This document shows, one piece after another, positions 15,501 to 22,247 of a stretch of 22,286 nt of DNA. The first letter of the stretch is position 1. Every line of letters begins with the position of its first letter. A program made the position numbers and the translations under genes. The notes under the pieces are model-generated. The model had not been told where the DNA came from, searched no databases, and saw only the letters and a list, made by a program, of their open reading frames with translations. This stretch comes from JBMNQI01 sp050944055 (GTDB lineage Bacteria > Bacillota > Clostridia > Oscillospirales > Oscillospiraceae), in contig JBMNQI010000039.1 of the NCBI GenBank assembly GCA_050944055.1, positions 1-22,286 of the forward strand, read 5' to 3'.

Positions 15501-15953
15501 GCCGTCAAATGTGCCTTTAAATGCGTACAGGTCTTTGGGTAAGTCATAATCATAATCGTAGTAATAATCGTAATCAAATCTGCCGATGGGTACCCAGCCT
15601 TTCCCTCCGGAATATTCCTCACCGTAATTCGAGAGGTCAATGTCGTTTATTAAGATCAGAAAAGGGCTTTCAGGCAGTTCTTCGGGAAGCCGTATGTTAT
15701 TTACAGCATAGGCATAAGCCGCAAGCTGCTCGGCCGTTTCGATCTGCAAAGGATCTTCTTGTGTGCCAGACCCTTTTACCTCTACTGTTGTTTCGGCTCC
15801 GGAAGGGATCTGAGTCGTATTCCCTTCTGCCGGAGCCAGGATATCTTTCTCAGGCTCATGTGCTGCCAGCGCCGAGGCGGGCATCATATTTGCGGCCATG
15901 ATAACAGATAAAATCATGGCCGTCAGCATTGGCATTGTTTTCTTCTTACTCAT
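12501..15953 (-). CDS. large SLH-anchored surface protein with GLUG repeats and an Ig-like domain
   Basis: A 1150-residue secreted protein. Residues 1-31 are a signal peptide (KKK, hydrophobic core, ASALAA). An acidic Tyr/Asp tract lies at 127-137. Residues about 165-500 hold some eleven GLUG-type repeats of about 24-30 residues, each with a VGGIAG-like start and most with an (N/S)C before a TG-V-(T/S)-G turn. Residues about 658-745 form a bacterial Ig-like (BIG2-type) domain (VTVSPGTASVKKGSTKAFTA). A Ser/Gly/Thr-rich linker follows (750-800), then a beta-rich region of unknown type (800-965), then three SLH repeats (about 968-1022, 1032-1085 and 1098-1150) for wall attachment. Function is probably adhesion or surface-layer architecture. 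GGAGGA lies at 15961-15967, seven bases before the ATG. It is monocistronic, with its own promoter and terminator. Confidence 0.9.
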   Translation of the reverse strand: MSKKKTMPMLTAMILSVIMAANMMPASALAAHEPEKDILAPAEGNTTQIPSGAETTVEVKGSGTQEDPLQIETAEQLAAYAYAVNNIRLPEELPESPFLILINDIDLSNYGEEYSGGKGWVPIGRFDYDYYYDYDYDLPKDLYAFKGTFDGNGKKISNLYINRADMGEVGLFGYVNNGTIKNLTVEDGSVTGWFDVGGIVGWLENGAIDNCSFSGSVTGVSTFDEEYGEWYSDDIGGIAGRIDMPRIENCENTGSVSGDDVSCNVGGIAGSLNLYQGDESSDYFIRNCSNNGNVTGGSYVGGIAGNSSASTEGCLNTGLVHGVCADIGSSFYVGGIAGFQGNDMISCVNTGDVTGEADMVGGLTGDLVFGTMQNCYNSGKVSAVGGNVGGLVGEAAVESTIQSCVNAGPVSGGANNIGGLAGSLKASTIQNCINYADVSVNESAIAINVAGVAGLIQNGSTLESGQKGCTVTNCLTTGTVSGKVTGEVMVGGICGIVGFIDGDGYYGDNEAFSTLSCCVALGQSVNKSGGCGNVGRVAVRDESYYEQNTYLSFAWTDMEVYWDDDDPIPKEYFGIYTDGYDADAAILYKLWSDTEPYTEPDWYAEPDQETIVRYFAGLFAESWRDAGVWTLADGKLPVLTDMPEGTVQYEDFPDYISGVAGVTVSPGTASVKKGSTKAFTATVEGINIDGDTVTWSVSGANHEGTTIDASGVLTVAEEETAKSLTVTAVSDGDSSKSGTATVTVTSDVSPYVPGPSGGSPASSTGSSATVTTGGGTTETVRVITSGGSSSAELTSGLGSQLAGGQSITISFPEADDVTDYSLSLPAAGLTSEGGGELTIVTGVGSVSLPSDMLTGIAASSEGIASFSISGADVAQLPEDVREAVGTRPVISLSVSLDGEPIRWNNLGAPVTVSIPYIPSNGEDPNAIVVWYIDSDGNLNCITNGRYDAESGTVSFETTHFSHYAVGYNKVSFADVPDNSWYFDAISYLSAREITNGTSSDTFSPDANLTRGQFITLLLRAYGIDADDASADNFADAGGTYYTGYLAAAKRLGISDGVGDNKFAPEQFITRQEMSTLLYRSLNILDKLPKASSGKGLESFSDSGDIEPYALDAMDYLVKAGAINGSDNMLAPRAFTTRAQMAQLLYNLLSK

Positions 15954-16029
15954 ATCGCGTTCCTCCTGCTAAAGATACAAAAACCGGCTATGCTTGCGCA
16001 AACGCCATTTTAGATATTAATCCGATTAA

Positions 16030-16058
16030 ATTATATTTCTATTGCGCTTTTTTGGCAA
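16030..16058 (-). promoter_or_regulatory. sigmaA-type promoter of the large surface-protein gene
   Basis: Read on the - strand, TTGCCA (16058-16053) and TATAAT (16035-16030) are separated by 17 bp. The predicted start near 16023 gives a leader of about 70 bases. It lies between the response-regulator terminator and the surface-protein start. Confidence 0.8.
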
Positions 16059-16072
16059 TGTACTTTAGTACA
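16059..16072. promoter_or_regulatory. palindromic putative operator abutting the -35 box
   Basis: TGTACT-TT-AGTACA is a perfect 6-2-6 palindrome that touches the upstream edge of the -35 box of the surface-protein promoter, the place where class II activators usually bind. The binding protein is unknown; the neighbouring NarL/LuxR-type response regulator is the nearest candidate. It does not match the 7-2-7 NarL heptamer arrangement. Confidence 0.5.
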
Positions 16073-16120
16073 GTCGCAGTTTATATAGGGTAATTTCCGT
16101 GAAATCGTCGTTTTGCTGAC

Positions 16121-16155
16121 AAAAAAGGAAAGTACCGGCTTAAACGATACTTTCC
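16121..16155 (-). terminator. Rho-independent terminator of the two-component operon
   Basis: On the - strand GGAAAGTA (16155-16148) pairs with TACTTTCC (16134-16127), extended by CG/CG after one mismatch, and is followed by six T (16126-16121). It lies 36 bases after the response-regulator stop. Confidence 0.8.
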
Positions 16156-16190
16156 GTAGTTTAGTGCCGCGTAACGTTCACTTGTCTTGC

Positions 16191-16853
16191 TTAGCGCTTT
16201 TCTTCTTCATCCTCAACTAAGCCCATTTTTGCTGCATAAGCAATCACCTGCGCTCTGTTTTCAAGATGCAGCAATTCAAGAATCCGCCCCATATGGTATT
16301 TTATTGTACGTTCGGAAAGGCCTAAAGCCTTGCCTATATCTTTATATGGAATACCTCTGGCCGCCATCTTCAGCACCTCAAGCTGCCGCCCGGTGAGCTC
16401 GTCCGCCTTAATATCCGACGAAGCAGCCGTATCCCCGCTTTCGTTTTTATATCCGCTGAAAAGTTTGGCGGCGAAGTCCGGAGAAAGATTCACATAACCT
16501 TTTTCAATATCGTTGAGCGCGTCAATAAGCTCGTCGGCGTTAATGTTTTTAAGCAGATAACCCGACGCTCCGTACCTGACGGCCTGAAGCAGATCCTCGT
16601 CCTCATCGGACATAGTTAGCATTATAATTTTTATTTCGGGAATTTCCGCCTTGATCAGTCTAAGCGCGTCAAGCCCGCCGCATACAGGCATCTTTATATC
16701 CATTAATATAATCTCCGGACGTATAATCCGGGCTTTCAAAAGCGCCTCTCTGCCGTTGTTTGCCACACCCGCAACAGTGATACCATATGTCTCCAGAAGG
16801 TACTGCAGGCCTTCCAGAAACAACGGATGGTCGTCCACCAGCATCAGCTTCAT
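16191..16853 (-). CDS. response regulator, NarL/LuxR (FixJ) family
   Basis: A 220-residue DNA-binding response regulator. The receiver domain (1-120) has the acidic pocket VDDHP (Asp7, Asp8), phosphoacceptor Asp52 in LMDIKMP, Thr80 in IIMLTMSD and Lys102 in GYLLKN. The C-terminal GerE/LuxR helix-turn-helix (about 152-210) reads LTGRQLEVLKMAARGIPYKD ... LGLSERTIKYHMGRILELL. It should be phosphorylated by the histidine kinase encoded immediately upstream; only two bases separate the kinase stop from this ATG, and AGGAG (16860-16864) lies inside the end of the kinase gene, so the two are translationally coupled. The target is not known; the surface-protein promoter directly downstream, with its palindrome, is an obvious candidate. 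Confidence 0.93.
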   Translation of the reverse strand: MKLMLVDDHPLFLEGLQYLLETYGITVAGVANNGREALLKARIIRPEIILMDIKMPVCGGLDALRLIKAEIPEIKIIMLTMSDEDEDLLQAVRYGASGYLLKNINADELIDALNDIEKGYVNLSPDFAAKLFSGYKNESGDTAASSDIKADELTGRQLEVLKMAARGIPYKDIGKALGLSERTIKYHMGRILELLHLENRAQVIAYAAKMGLVEDEEEKR

Positions 16854-16855
16854 TT

Positions 16856-18553
16856 TTATCTCCTCTCTCCGAGGGGAATACGCAATTCTATCCGCGTTCC
16901 CCTGCCCGCGGCTGAGCTTATATCAATCTGGCCCCCCGCTTCCAGCGCGCGCTCCCGCATTATATCCAATCCAAACCCGGATTTGACAGCGTTTTGCTGC
17001 GCGGCATCAAATCCTTTTCCGTCGTCTTCAACAACGGCATTAAGCAGTCCTTGAGAAAGCGAAAAATCTATATACAGGTTTTCTGCCTCGGCATGTTTTC
17101 TTACGTTGTTCATCGCTTCCCTGAGAATATTGAGCAAATTCATCCGTGAGGCCGGTTCAAGCTCTTCGCCCGTGAAATCAGGAGGTATGTTTATTCTCAC
17201 ATTCATGCCCGTCTGCTCTTCAAAGCTTGACACCACCGCTTTGAACGCGGTAATAAAATCCTTTTCAAAATACGCGGAGCTTCTTACGTCTCGGATATAC
17301 CGCCTTATCTCCGCATGAGCCGACTGACTGGCATCAATCAATTTATTAAGCTTCATAGATATGTTTTCAACGCCCGCGTTCACAAGCTCCTTGCGTATGC
17401 CCTGAGCCTGAAGGTTGATAAACCCCAGCACCTGCCCTATGTTGTCATGCAGGTCCCTGGCCATGCGCTCTCTTTCTTCAATTACGGCAAGCTTCCATTG
17501 CTGTTTTAACAGCTCCTGCTGCACACGCTTCTTTGCGGTTATCTCATAGATTACCGCAAGCCTTCCCTGGAGCATTCCCTTATTATCCGTAAGAGGAGAA
17601 AAAAACGCCTCATAATACTTGGTACTATCTCCGCCGATGGAAAACTCCGTCCTTACGGAAGAGCTGTCCAGACAAGCTTTCAGCAGCCCGGGAAATTCTG
17701 CGCAGACTTCTTCTACATATTTCGAGGTTACCTGCAGGGCATTTAACCCAAGCATATTTTCGAACGCGGGGTTAATATCCAGAACCCGGTTTTGCAAATC
17801 GAGCACCATTGCGCCTGCGTCCATAATCTCAAATATTTTGTCACGCGCAATCGGAACCAAATCAAAGAACCTGTAGCGAAATATGCTCCAGGCAATTATT
17901 AAACCCGCCGGCCCGAAAAACGCCGGCGTTAAATCAATTCTTTTACTGGGGCTCAGGCCTAAAACATACAAGATATTAGGTATTACGATCAGGCTCACGC
18001 CTGTAAGCAGCGCTGCAGCCTGCTTCTTATATACAGCGTTGTTAAAAAACGCGGCTTTAACAAGAAGCGCCAACGCCGTTAAATTGAGCAAATGCGAGTA
18101 TATCCCATGTACATAAAACGCGGGGCCGTATTTTTTTGCTATGACCGGGAAAATACCGCCATAATCCATGTGCATGTCATATCTCACCAAGCCGTGCAGC
18201 TGATCCGTCCATACAAGGATAATGGTGATAGTCGGTATGACAGCGAGCCATATAAACCTTTTACTGCGTATCCATGTGTCATATCCCGTAAACTCCATGC
18301 ACAGGGCTACCAGGGTTACGGGAGAGAAGCAATACGCAAAATACTGCATATTAGCCCAGAAAAGCTTTGTTGAAAAATCTCCGCTTAATATTTCAAGCGT
18401 ATGGGCCACCGACCATATCGTTACCGCAAGCATGCTCAGCACAAAACTGACGGCGCCTTTTGAATTGCGCCGTTTAAAAAGAGCAAATATTCCAAGCGAA
18501 GCCGAGGTTAAAGAAGACGCGGCTAAAAGGCATACATATATAGCTTGCTGCAT
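16856..18553 (-). CDS. membrane sensor histidine kinase with 7TM, PAS, HisKA_3 and HATPase domains
   Basis: A 565-residue sensor kinase of the NarX/DesK-like HPK7 class. Residues 1-230 contain about seven hydrophobic segments of the type called histidine kinase N-terminal 7TM. Residues about 236-345 are a PAS domain (KIFEIMDAGAMVLDLQNRVL, then an FFSPLTDNKG ... AVIYEITAKKR end). A HisKA_3 dimerisation domain carries the phosphoacceptor His369 in ERERMARDLHDNIGQVLGF. The HATPase_c domain has an N-box (NILREAMNNVRKHA), DDGKGFD, and GFGLDIMRERA. The ligand is unknown; a 7TM bundle with PAS suggests a membrane or small-molecule signal. GGAGGA (18558-18563) is four bases before the ATG. It is co-transcribed with the response regulator. 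No promoter was found between it and the upstream ATPase terminator. Confidence 0.92.
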   Translation of the reverse strand: MQQAIYVCLLAASSLTSASLGIFALFKRRNSKGAVSFVLSMLAVTIWSVAHTLEILSGDFSTKLFWANMQYFAYCFSPVTLVALCMEFTGYDTWIRSKRFIWLAVIPTITIILVWTDQLHGLVRYDMHMDYGGIFPVIAKKYGPAFYVHGIYSHLLNLTALALLVKAAFFNNAVYKKQAAALLTGVSLIVIPNILYVLGLSPSKRIDLTPAFFGPAGLIIAWSIFRYRFFDLVPIARDKIFEIMDAGAMVLDLQNRVLDINPAFENMLGLNALQVTSKYVEEVCAEFPGLLKACLDSSSVRTEFSIGGDSTKYYEAFFSPLTDNKGMLQGRLAVIYEITAKKRVQQELLKQQWKLAVIEERERMARDLHDNIGQVLGFINLQAQGIRKELVNAGVENISMKLNKLIDASQSAHAEIRRYIRDVRSSAYFEKDFITAFKAVVSSFEEQTGMNVRINIPPDFTGEELEPASRMNLLNILREAMNNVRKHAEAENLYIDFSLSQGLLNAVVEDDGKGFDAAQQNAVKSGFGLDIMRERALEAGGQIDISSAAGRGTRIELRIPLGERR

Positions 18554-18583
18554 GCTGTCCTCCGATTGTAAGCTGCTTTACCT

Positions 18584-18620
18584 AAAAGCGCTGCAAAACT
18601 TCACATTTTGCAGCGCTTTT
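18584..18620 (-). terminator. hairpin terminator between the P-type ATPase and the histidine kinase
   Basis: AAAAGCGCTGCAAAA (18584-18598) and TTTTGCAGCGCTTTT (18606-18620) form a perfect 15-bp stem with a seven-base loop. It directly follows the ATPase stop codon. On the - strand the T-run is part of the stem (TTTTAGG follows), so read-through is possible. The core matches the terminator at 12423-12451. Confidence 0.8.
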
Positions 18621-20486
18621 TTAATCACCTGCTAGAATAAATCTTGCCGAGTTAAGTAGTATTATAAGGAGAGCCATAATATCGGCCAGGACCGCATGCC
18701 ACATTTGCGCTATCCCGAACGCGGCCAGTACAATAAACGCGACCTTGAGCACTGTGGCGACGGTGAAGTTTATTAATGCGTTCCTTCGCGCCTGCCTTCC
18801 CAACTTGATAAGTAAGGGCAGTTTTTCAATGTCGTCGTCAAGAATGACCGCGTCCGCCGCACTGCTGACAACCCCGTAACCCAGAGCGCCTATGGCGACT
18901 CCTACATCTGCCGATTCCATGACGAATTGCTCTCTTTTTCCGTTGCCGGTGAATGTCAGGGTGCTGTCCTCCGGCATATGGATTTTCAGCCGGTCTATCT
19001 CAACTGCCTTTTCATCCGGCAGAAGCTCAGCCATATACTCGTCAATGCCGACCGCCCTGGCTATCCGCTCAGCCTCGGCCTGCTTGTCGCACGTTAAGAG
19101 CACAGTTTTGTTGACTCCAAGCGTACGAAGCTCGCTTATGGCTCTTCCAGCATTATACTTTGGGTATTCTAAAATTGATATTCGTCCGGCGTATTTACTG
19201 TTGATAGCTATATAAACCTCGTTCTCGTCTGTGAATTCAACGGGTATATTCAAATCCTTCATAAGACGGAGGTTCCCGATATACACCATCGCGCCCTTCA
19301 TGGATACTTTTATGCCGCAGCCCGCGATTTCCTGCCGCCTGTCATTGCTTTGTAGGCGCGTCTCACTGCCGCTGGCTTCTATAATCGCCCTTGCTACGGG
19401 ATGCGTCAACCCGGATTCAGCGTAGGCCGCCAGCGCAAGCAGGTTATGAGATGAAAGGCCTTTAACCGGATGGACAGATTTTACCGTGAACCGGCCCTCC
19501 GTAATAGTTCCGGTCTTGTCAAATACAGCAGTGACTGTATTTGAGAGACTGTCAAGAACGTTGCAGTCCCGCAGAAGTATGCCGGACCGAAGAGCCGCTC
19601 CTATGGCCGCAAAATAGCTTGTAGGCACCGCAACCAGCATAGCGGAGGGACACGCGATTATAATAAGCACCAACGCCCTGTAAAGCGAATCTATAAAAAG
19701 CATGTCTGAAACCAGCAGAGGCAATGCGACCATAGCCAGGGCCAGTATAAGTATAAAAGGCGTATACAGCTTGGAAAACCTTATTACATTCTCCTCAGCC
19801 TTTGACTGGGAGCGCGCGGCATTGACCTCCATGGCTACTATTCGCTCGATTATCGAATCGGCGTATGTATGCGTAACCTCCAGCGTCAGATCCTGCCCGA
19901 GGTTAATACAGCCCGCGGTTACCTCGTCTCCGGCCTCAACGTGCCGTTTTTCAGATTTACCGGTCAGCGGAGAGAGGTCTATGCTGGAGGAACCGCCCCG
20001 AACGACCGCGTCCAGGGGTATGGTTTCGCCGGCTTTTACAAGAAGCGGGCAGCCAACCTCAACATCAGCCGCGGGAACCGTGGCAACAACGCCGTCGCGT
20101 ATGATTTTCGCATACTCCGGCCGGAGCCTTAGCAGCCGCGTAATCTCTCTTTTTGACTTGTTTTCAGCGGCTTCATGTATGATTTCGCCGGCCTGAAATA
20201 TTATGACTACGGCCGCGGCTTCCTCATACTTTGTTATAATTATGGCGCAAAGAGAGGCAAAAACGATCAACAGGTTTGTATCGAATAGCCTGCCCGCAAG
20301 AGTATGGCGAACGGCTGCGACCATAACATCGGCGCCGGCCAACAAAAACGCGACGCAGCAGAAAACGGTCTTTGATACATATCCCATTTGCACCGTAACA
20401 GCGCATATCAATAAAGCCGCCGACAATGCAGCCCGCCATATGCGCAGGCCGTGCCCGGCGCCCGGTATACTGTGTATTCCTCTCAA
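18621..20486 (-). CDS. P1B-type (heavy-metal type) P-type ATPase with degenerate catalytic motifs
   Basis: An integral membrane protein of P1B ATPase architecture: four N-terminal hydrophobic segments, actuator domain, two segments around the CPx site, P- and N-domains, two final segments. It has no N-terminal CxxC metal-binding domain. Residue numbers count from an upstream TTG at 20540. Intact: DKTGT (341-345) with the phosphorylated Asp341, HP (380-381), nucleotide GCG (407-409) and the late membrane Asp620. Altered: TGES reads TGKS (193-196), CPC reads CPS (297-299), TGD reads TCD (483-485), the following hinge GDGxND reads GNGKRE (532-537). The reading frame is undamaged, so it is not a decayed pseudogene. 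The start TTG 20486 is chosen because GGGAGGG (20496-20502) is nine bases upstream and the promoter's predicted start lies after the earlier TTG/ATG codons (20540, 20534). It may transport slowly, work as a sensor, or be inactive. Confidence 0.85.
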   Translation of the reverse strand: MRGIHSIPGAGHGLRIWRAALSAALLICAVTVQMGYVSKTVFCCVAFLLAGADVMVAAVRHTLAGRLFDTNLLIVFASLCAIIITKYEEAAAVVIIFQAGEIIHEAAENKSKREITRLLRLRPEYAKIIRDGVVATVPAADVEVGCPLLVKAGETIPLDAVVRGGSSSIDLSPLTGKSEKRHVEAGDEVTAGCINLGQDLTLEVTHTYADSIIERIVAMEVNAARSQSKAEENVIRFSKLYTPFILILALAMVALPLLVSDMLFIDSLYRALVLIIIACPSAMLVAVPTSYFAAIGAALRSGILLRDCNVLDSLSNTVTAVFDKTGTITEGRFTVKSVHPVKGLSSHNLLALAAYAESGLTHPVARAIIEASGSETRLQSNDRRQEIAGCGIKVSMKGAMVYIGNLRLMKDLNIPVEFTDENEVYIAINSKYAGRISILEYPKYNAGRAISELRTLGVNKTVLLTCDKQAEAERIARAVGIDEYMAELLPDEKAVEIDRLKIHMPEDSTLTFTGNGKREQFVMESADVGVAIGALGYGVVSSAADAVILDDDIEKLPLLIKLGRQARRNALINFTVATVLKVAFIVLAAFGIAQMWHAVLADIMALLIILLNSARFILAGD

Positions 20487-20524
20487 ATAACCGTTCCCTC
20501 CCAACTTCGAAAGGCCGATGAAGA

Positions 20525-20554
20525 ATTTTACCATTCGCAATTCCAGAATGTCAA
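20525..20554 (-). promoter_or_regulatory. sigmaA-type promoter of the P-type ATPase gene
   Basis: On the - strand TTGACA (20554-20549) and TAAAAT (20530-20525) are separated by 18 bp. The predicted start near 20518 leaves a leader of about 30 bases that contains the GGGAGGG ribosome binding site. The promoter overlaps the upstream candidate start codons, which supports the TTG at 20486 as the real start. Confidence 0.7.
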
Positions 20555-20575
20555 GCTCTGCGCCTTCTTATCCGG

Positions 20576-22246
20576 TTATCCCGAAGGAAGCCCGCCCTCA
20601 GTAATGATAGTTTTATAGTTCTCATATATCACCATTCCCGGGCGAGCGCCCGCCGGCTTTTTAACATTTTTTACGGGGCAGTAGTCTACAGCCGCGCTCC
20701 CCTTCCCTTTTAAACCGGAATGCCAGACCGCTATCGCCGCGGCTTCCGATATCGAAACCTCGTCGGCTTCGCCGCCGGCGGTCATAAGTATCACATGAGC
20801 TCCGGGGACGTTCTTTGTGTGAAACCAGAGGTCGCGCTTCCCTGCCGTCTTCAGCGTAAGCTCATCGTTTTGCATATTGTTCCTTCCAACGAGAACCCGC
20901 AGGCCCGAAGTTGTGCGGTATTCAATGGGAGCGGAGGCTTTAGCCTGCGTTTTGCGCTTATTTGAACCCGCCGAAGCTCGTATTATGCCTGCGCTTTCAA
21001 GCTCGCGGCGTATTTCCGCAAGCTCATGCTCGTCACGCGCTGCAGAAATCTCAAATAAAGCGCTTTCAAGATATACAAGTTCAGCCTCGCCAAGCTTAAT
21101 TTGTTCATTTAATACTTTTTCGGCGGTTTTTGCCTTTTTATATTTTTTGTAATACTGCGCCGCATTTTGCTGAGCGCTTTTCGAAGGGTCAAGCCGTATC
21201 TCAATATCGGGGCAGTCATTTTCGTAGAAATCCTGCGCAATCAGCACGTTCTGCCCCGGAGATATGGAATGGAGGTTCGCTGTTATCAGGTCCCCGCATT
21301 TGCGCAGATATTCCCTGTCGATGCTCTGGGCGAGCTCCCGCTTCTGGTTCATAAGGCGGCGGGCCGTGCGATCCCTGATTGAGGAAACGGTCTTATAAAG
21401 CTCCTTGTCGCGCCGCATGGCTCTCAAACTCTCGTCTTTTTCGCGGTAGAACTCCTGGAGCATGGAAGAAAAGTCATCGCATATTATATTTTCGCATTTT
21501 GAACCGTATTGGTTAATAGGCATGAAATAAAAGTCTTTTATCACGCCTTCGATTTTTAGAAGAACCGGCTGAAAATCGTTTTCGCGCAGCCGCCTGCGAA
21601 GCTCTTTAACTGACTCCCGCATATCTCTTACGCCCGAGGACAGCTCGCGGCAAAGCAGAGGAGACAGGCCGGAGAAGTTTGCAAGCAGGTATTTTTCATC
21701 CGCGCCCTCGGGTGGGTCGCAGTCCATTATGCTGCGCTTGTCCTGAGTTTCCAAGGGTTCGTAGAAAAACCCCGGCATCAGATGCCGCCCCTGAGAGCTT
21801 AGATCCGTATTGAAACGGCGCAGCATTCCGAGTATCCGGCCGTCGGCGCCAAGCAGCAGCAGGTTTGAACGCTGCCCGATTGCCTCGAATACGAGTGTTT
21901 TTTGCACTCGTTCACCGAGCTCGTCGTAGCACTCCATGCGCATATAGACGAGCCGTTCAAAAGCGGGCTGATCCACAGATACAATGCGCGCGCCCGACAG
22001 GTGTTTTCTCAAAAGCATGCAAAACATAGGCGGATTCTGCGGGTTTTCGGCTCTTGACGATACAAAACCAAGGCGGCAGCTGTGCGGATTTGCGGAAAGA
22101 AACAGGCATTTATTTCCGGCTGCCGTCCGAAGAACAAGCTCGATTTCGTCCTTGCCGGTCTGGTAGATTTTATCTATCCTGCCGCCAATCAGCTGCGGGC
22201 GCAGCTCATTTAGCAATGCTGTAAGGCAGATGGAGTCGAGGGGCAT
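20576..22246 (-). CDS. rqcH: ribosome quality-control factor RqcH (NFACT / FbpA-like family)
   Basis: A 556-residue NFACT-family protein (Rqc2/NEMF homologue, formerly fibronectin-binding protein A). RqcH binds stalled 50S subunits and directs addition of C-terminal alanine tails that mark nascent chains for proteolysis. Domains: NFACT-N (1-about 180; MPLDSICLTALLNEL, IGGRIDKIYQ, NPPMFCMLLRKHLSGARI), helical and coiled-coil middle (about 280-420, charged, KKYKKAKTAEKVL), and NFACT-R (about 435-550; YRTTSGLRVLVGRNN, DLWFHTKNVPGAHVIL, AAAIAVWHSG, VDYCPVKNVKKP). At positions 97-98, where Bacillus RqcH has Asp-Arg, this protein has Glu-Arg. The start has GGAGGAG (22254-22260) seven bases upstream. 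The short length at the C-terminus is within the family range. Confidence 0.92.
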   Translation of the reverse strand: MPLDSICLTALLNELRPQLIGGRIDKIYQTGKDEIELVLRTAAGNKCLFLSANPHSCRLGFVSSRAENPQNPPMFCMLLRKHLSGARIVSVDQPAFERLVYMRMECYDELGERVQKTLVFEAIGQRSNLLLLGADGRILGMLRRFNTDLSSQGRHLMPGFFYEPLETQDKRSIMDCDPPEGADEKYLLANFSGLSPLLCRELSSGVRDMRESVKELRRRLRENDFQPVLLKIEGVIKDFYFMPINQYGSKCENIICDDFSSMLQEFYREKDESLRAMRRDKELYKTVSSIRDRTARRLMNQKRELAQSIDREYLRKCGDLITANLHSISPGQNVLIAQDFYENDCPDIEIRLDPSKSAQQNAAQYYKKYKKAKTAEKVLNEQIKLGEAELVYLESALFEISAARDEHELAEIRRELESAGIIRASAGSNKRKTQAKASAPIEYRTTSGLRVLVGRNNMQNDELTLKTAGKRDLWFHTKNVPGAHVILMTAGGEADEVSISEAAAIAVWHSGLKGKGSAAVDYCPVKNVKKPAGARPGMVIYENYKTIITEGGLPSG

Positions 22247-22247
22247 T

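Noticed and set aside
18565..18570. TACAAT as -10 box for the histidine kinase gene
   Set aside because: The nearest TTG-like -35 is 20 bp away and transcription would start inside the ribosome binding site.
18621..20486. P-type ATPase as a pseudogene
   Set aside because: The frame is intact over more than 600 codons with promoter, ribosome binding site and terminator, and the changes are confined to specific motifs.
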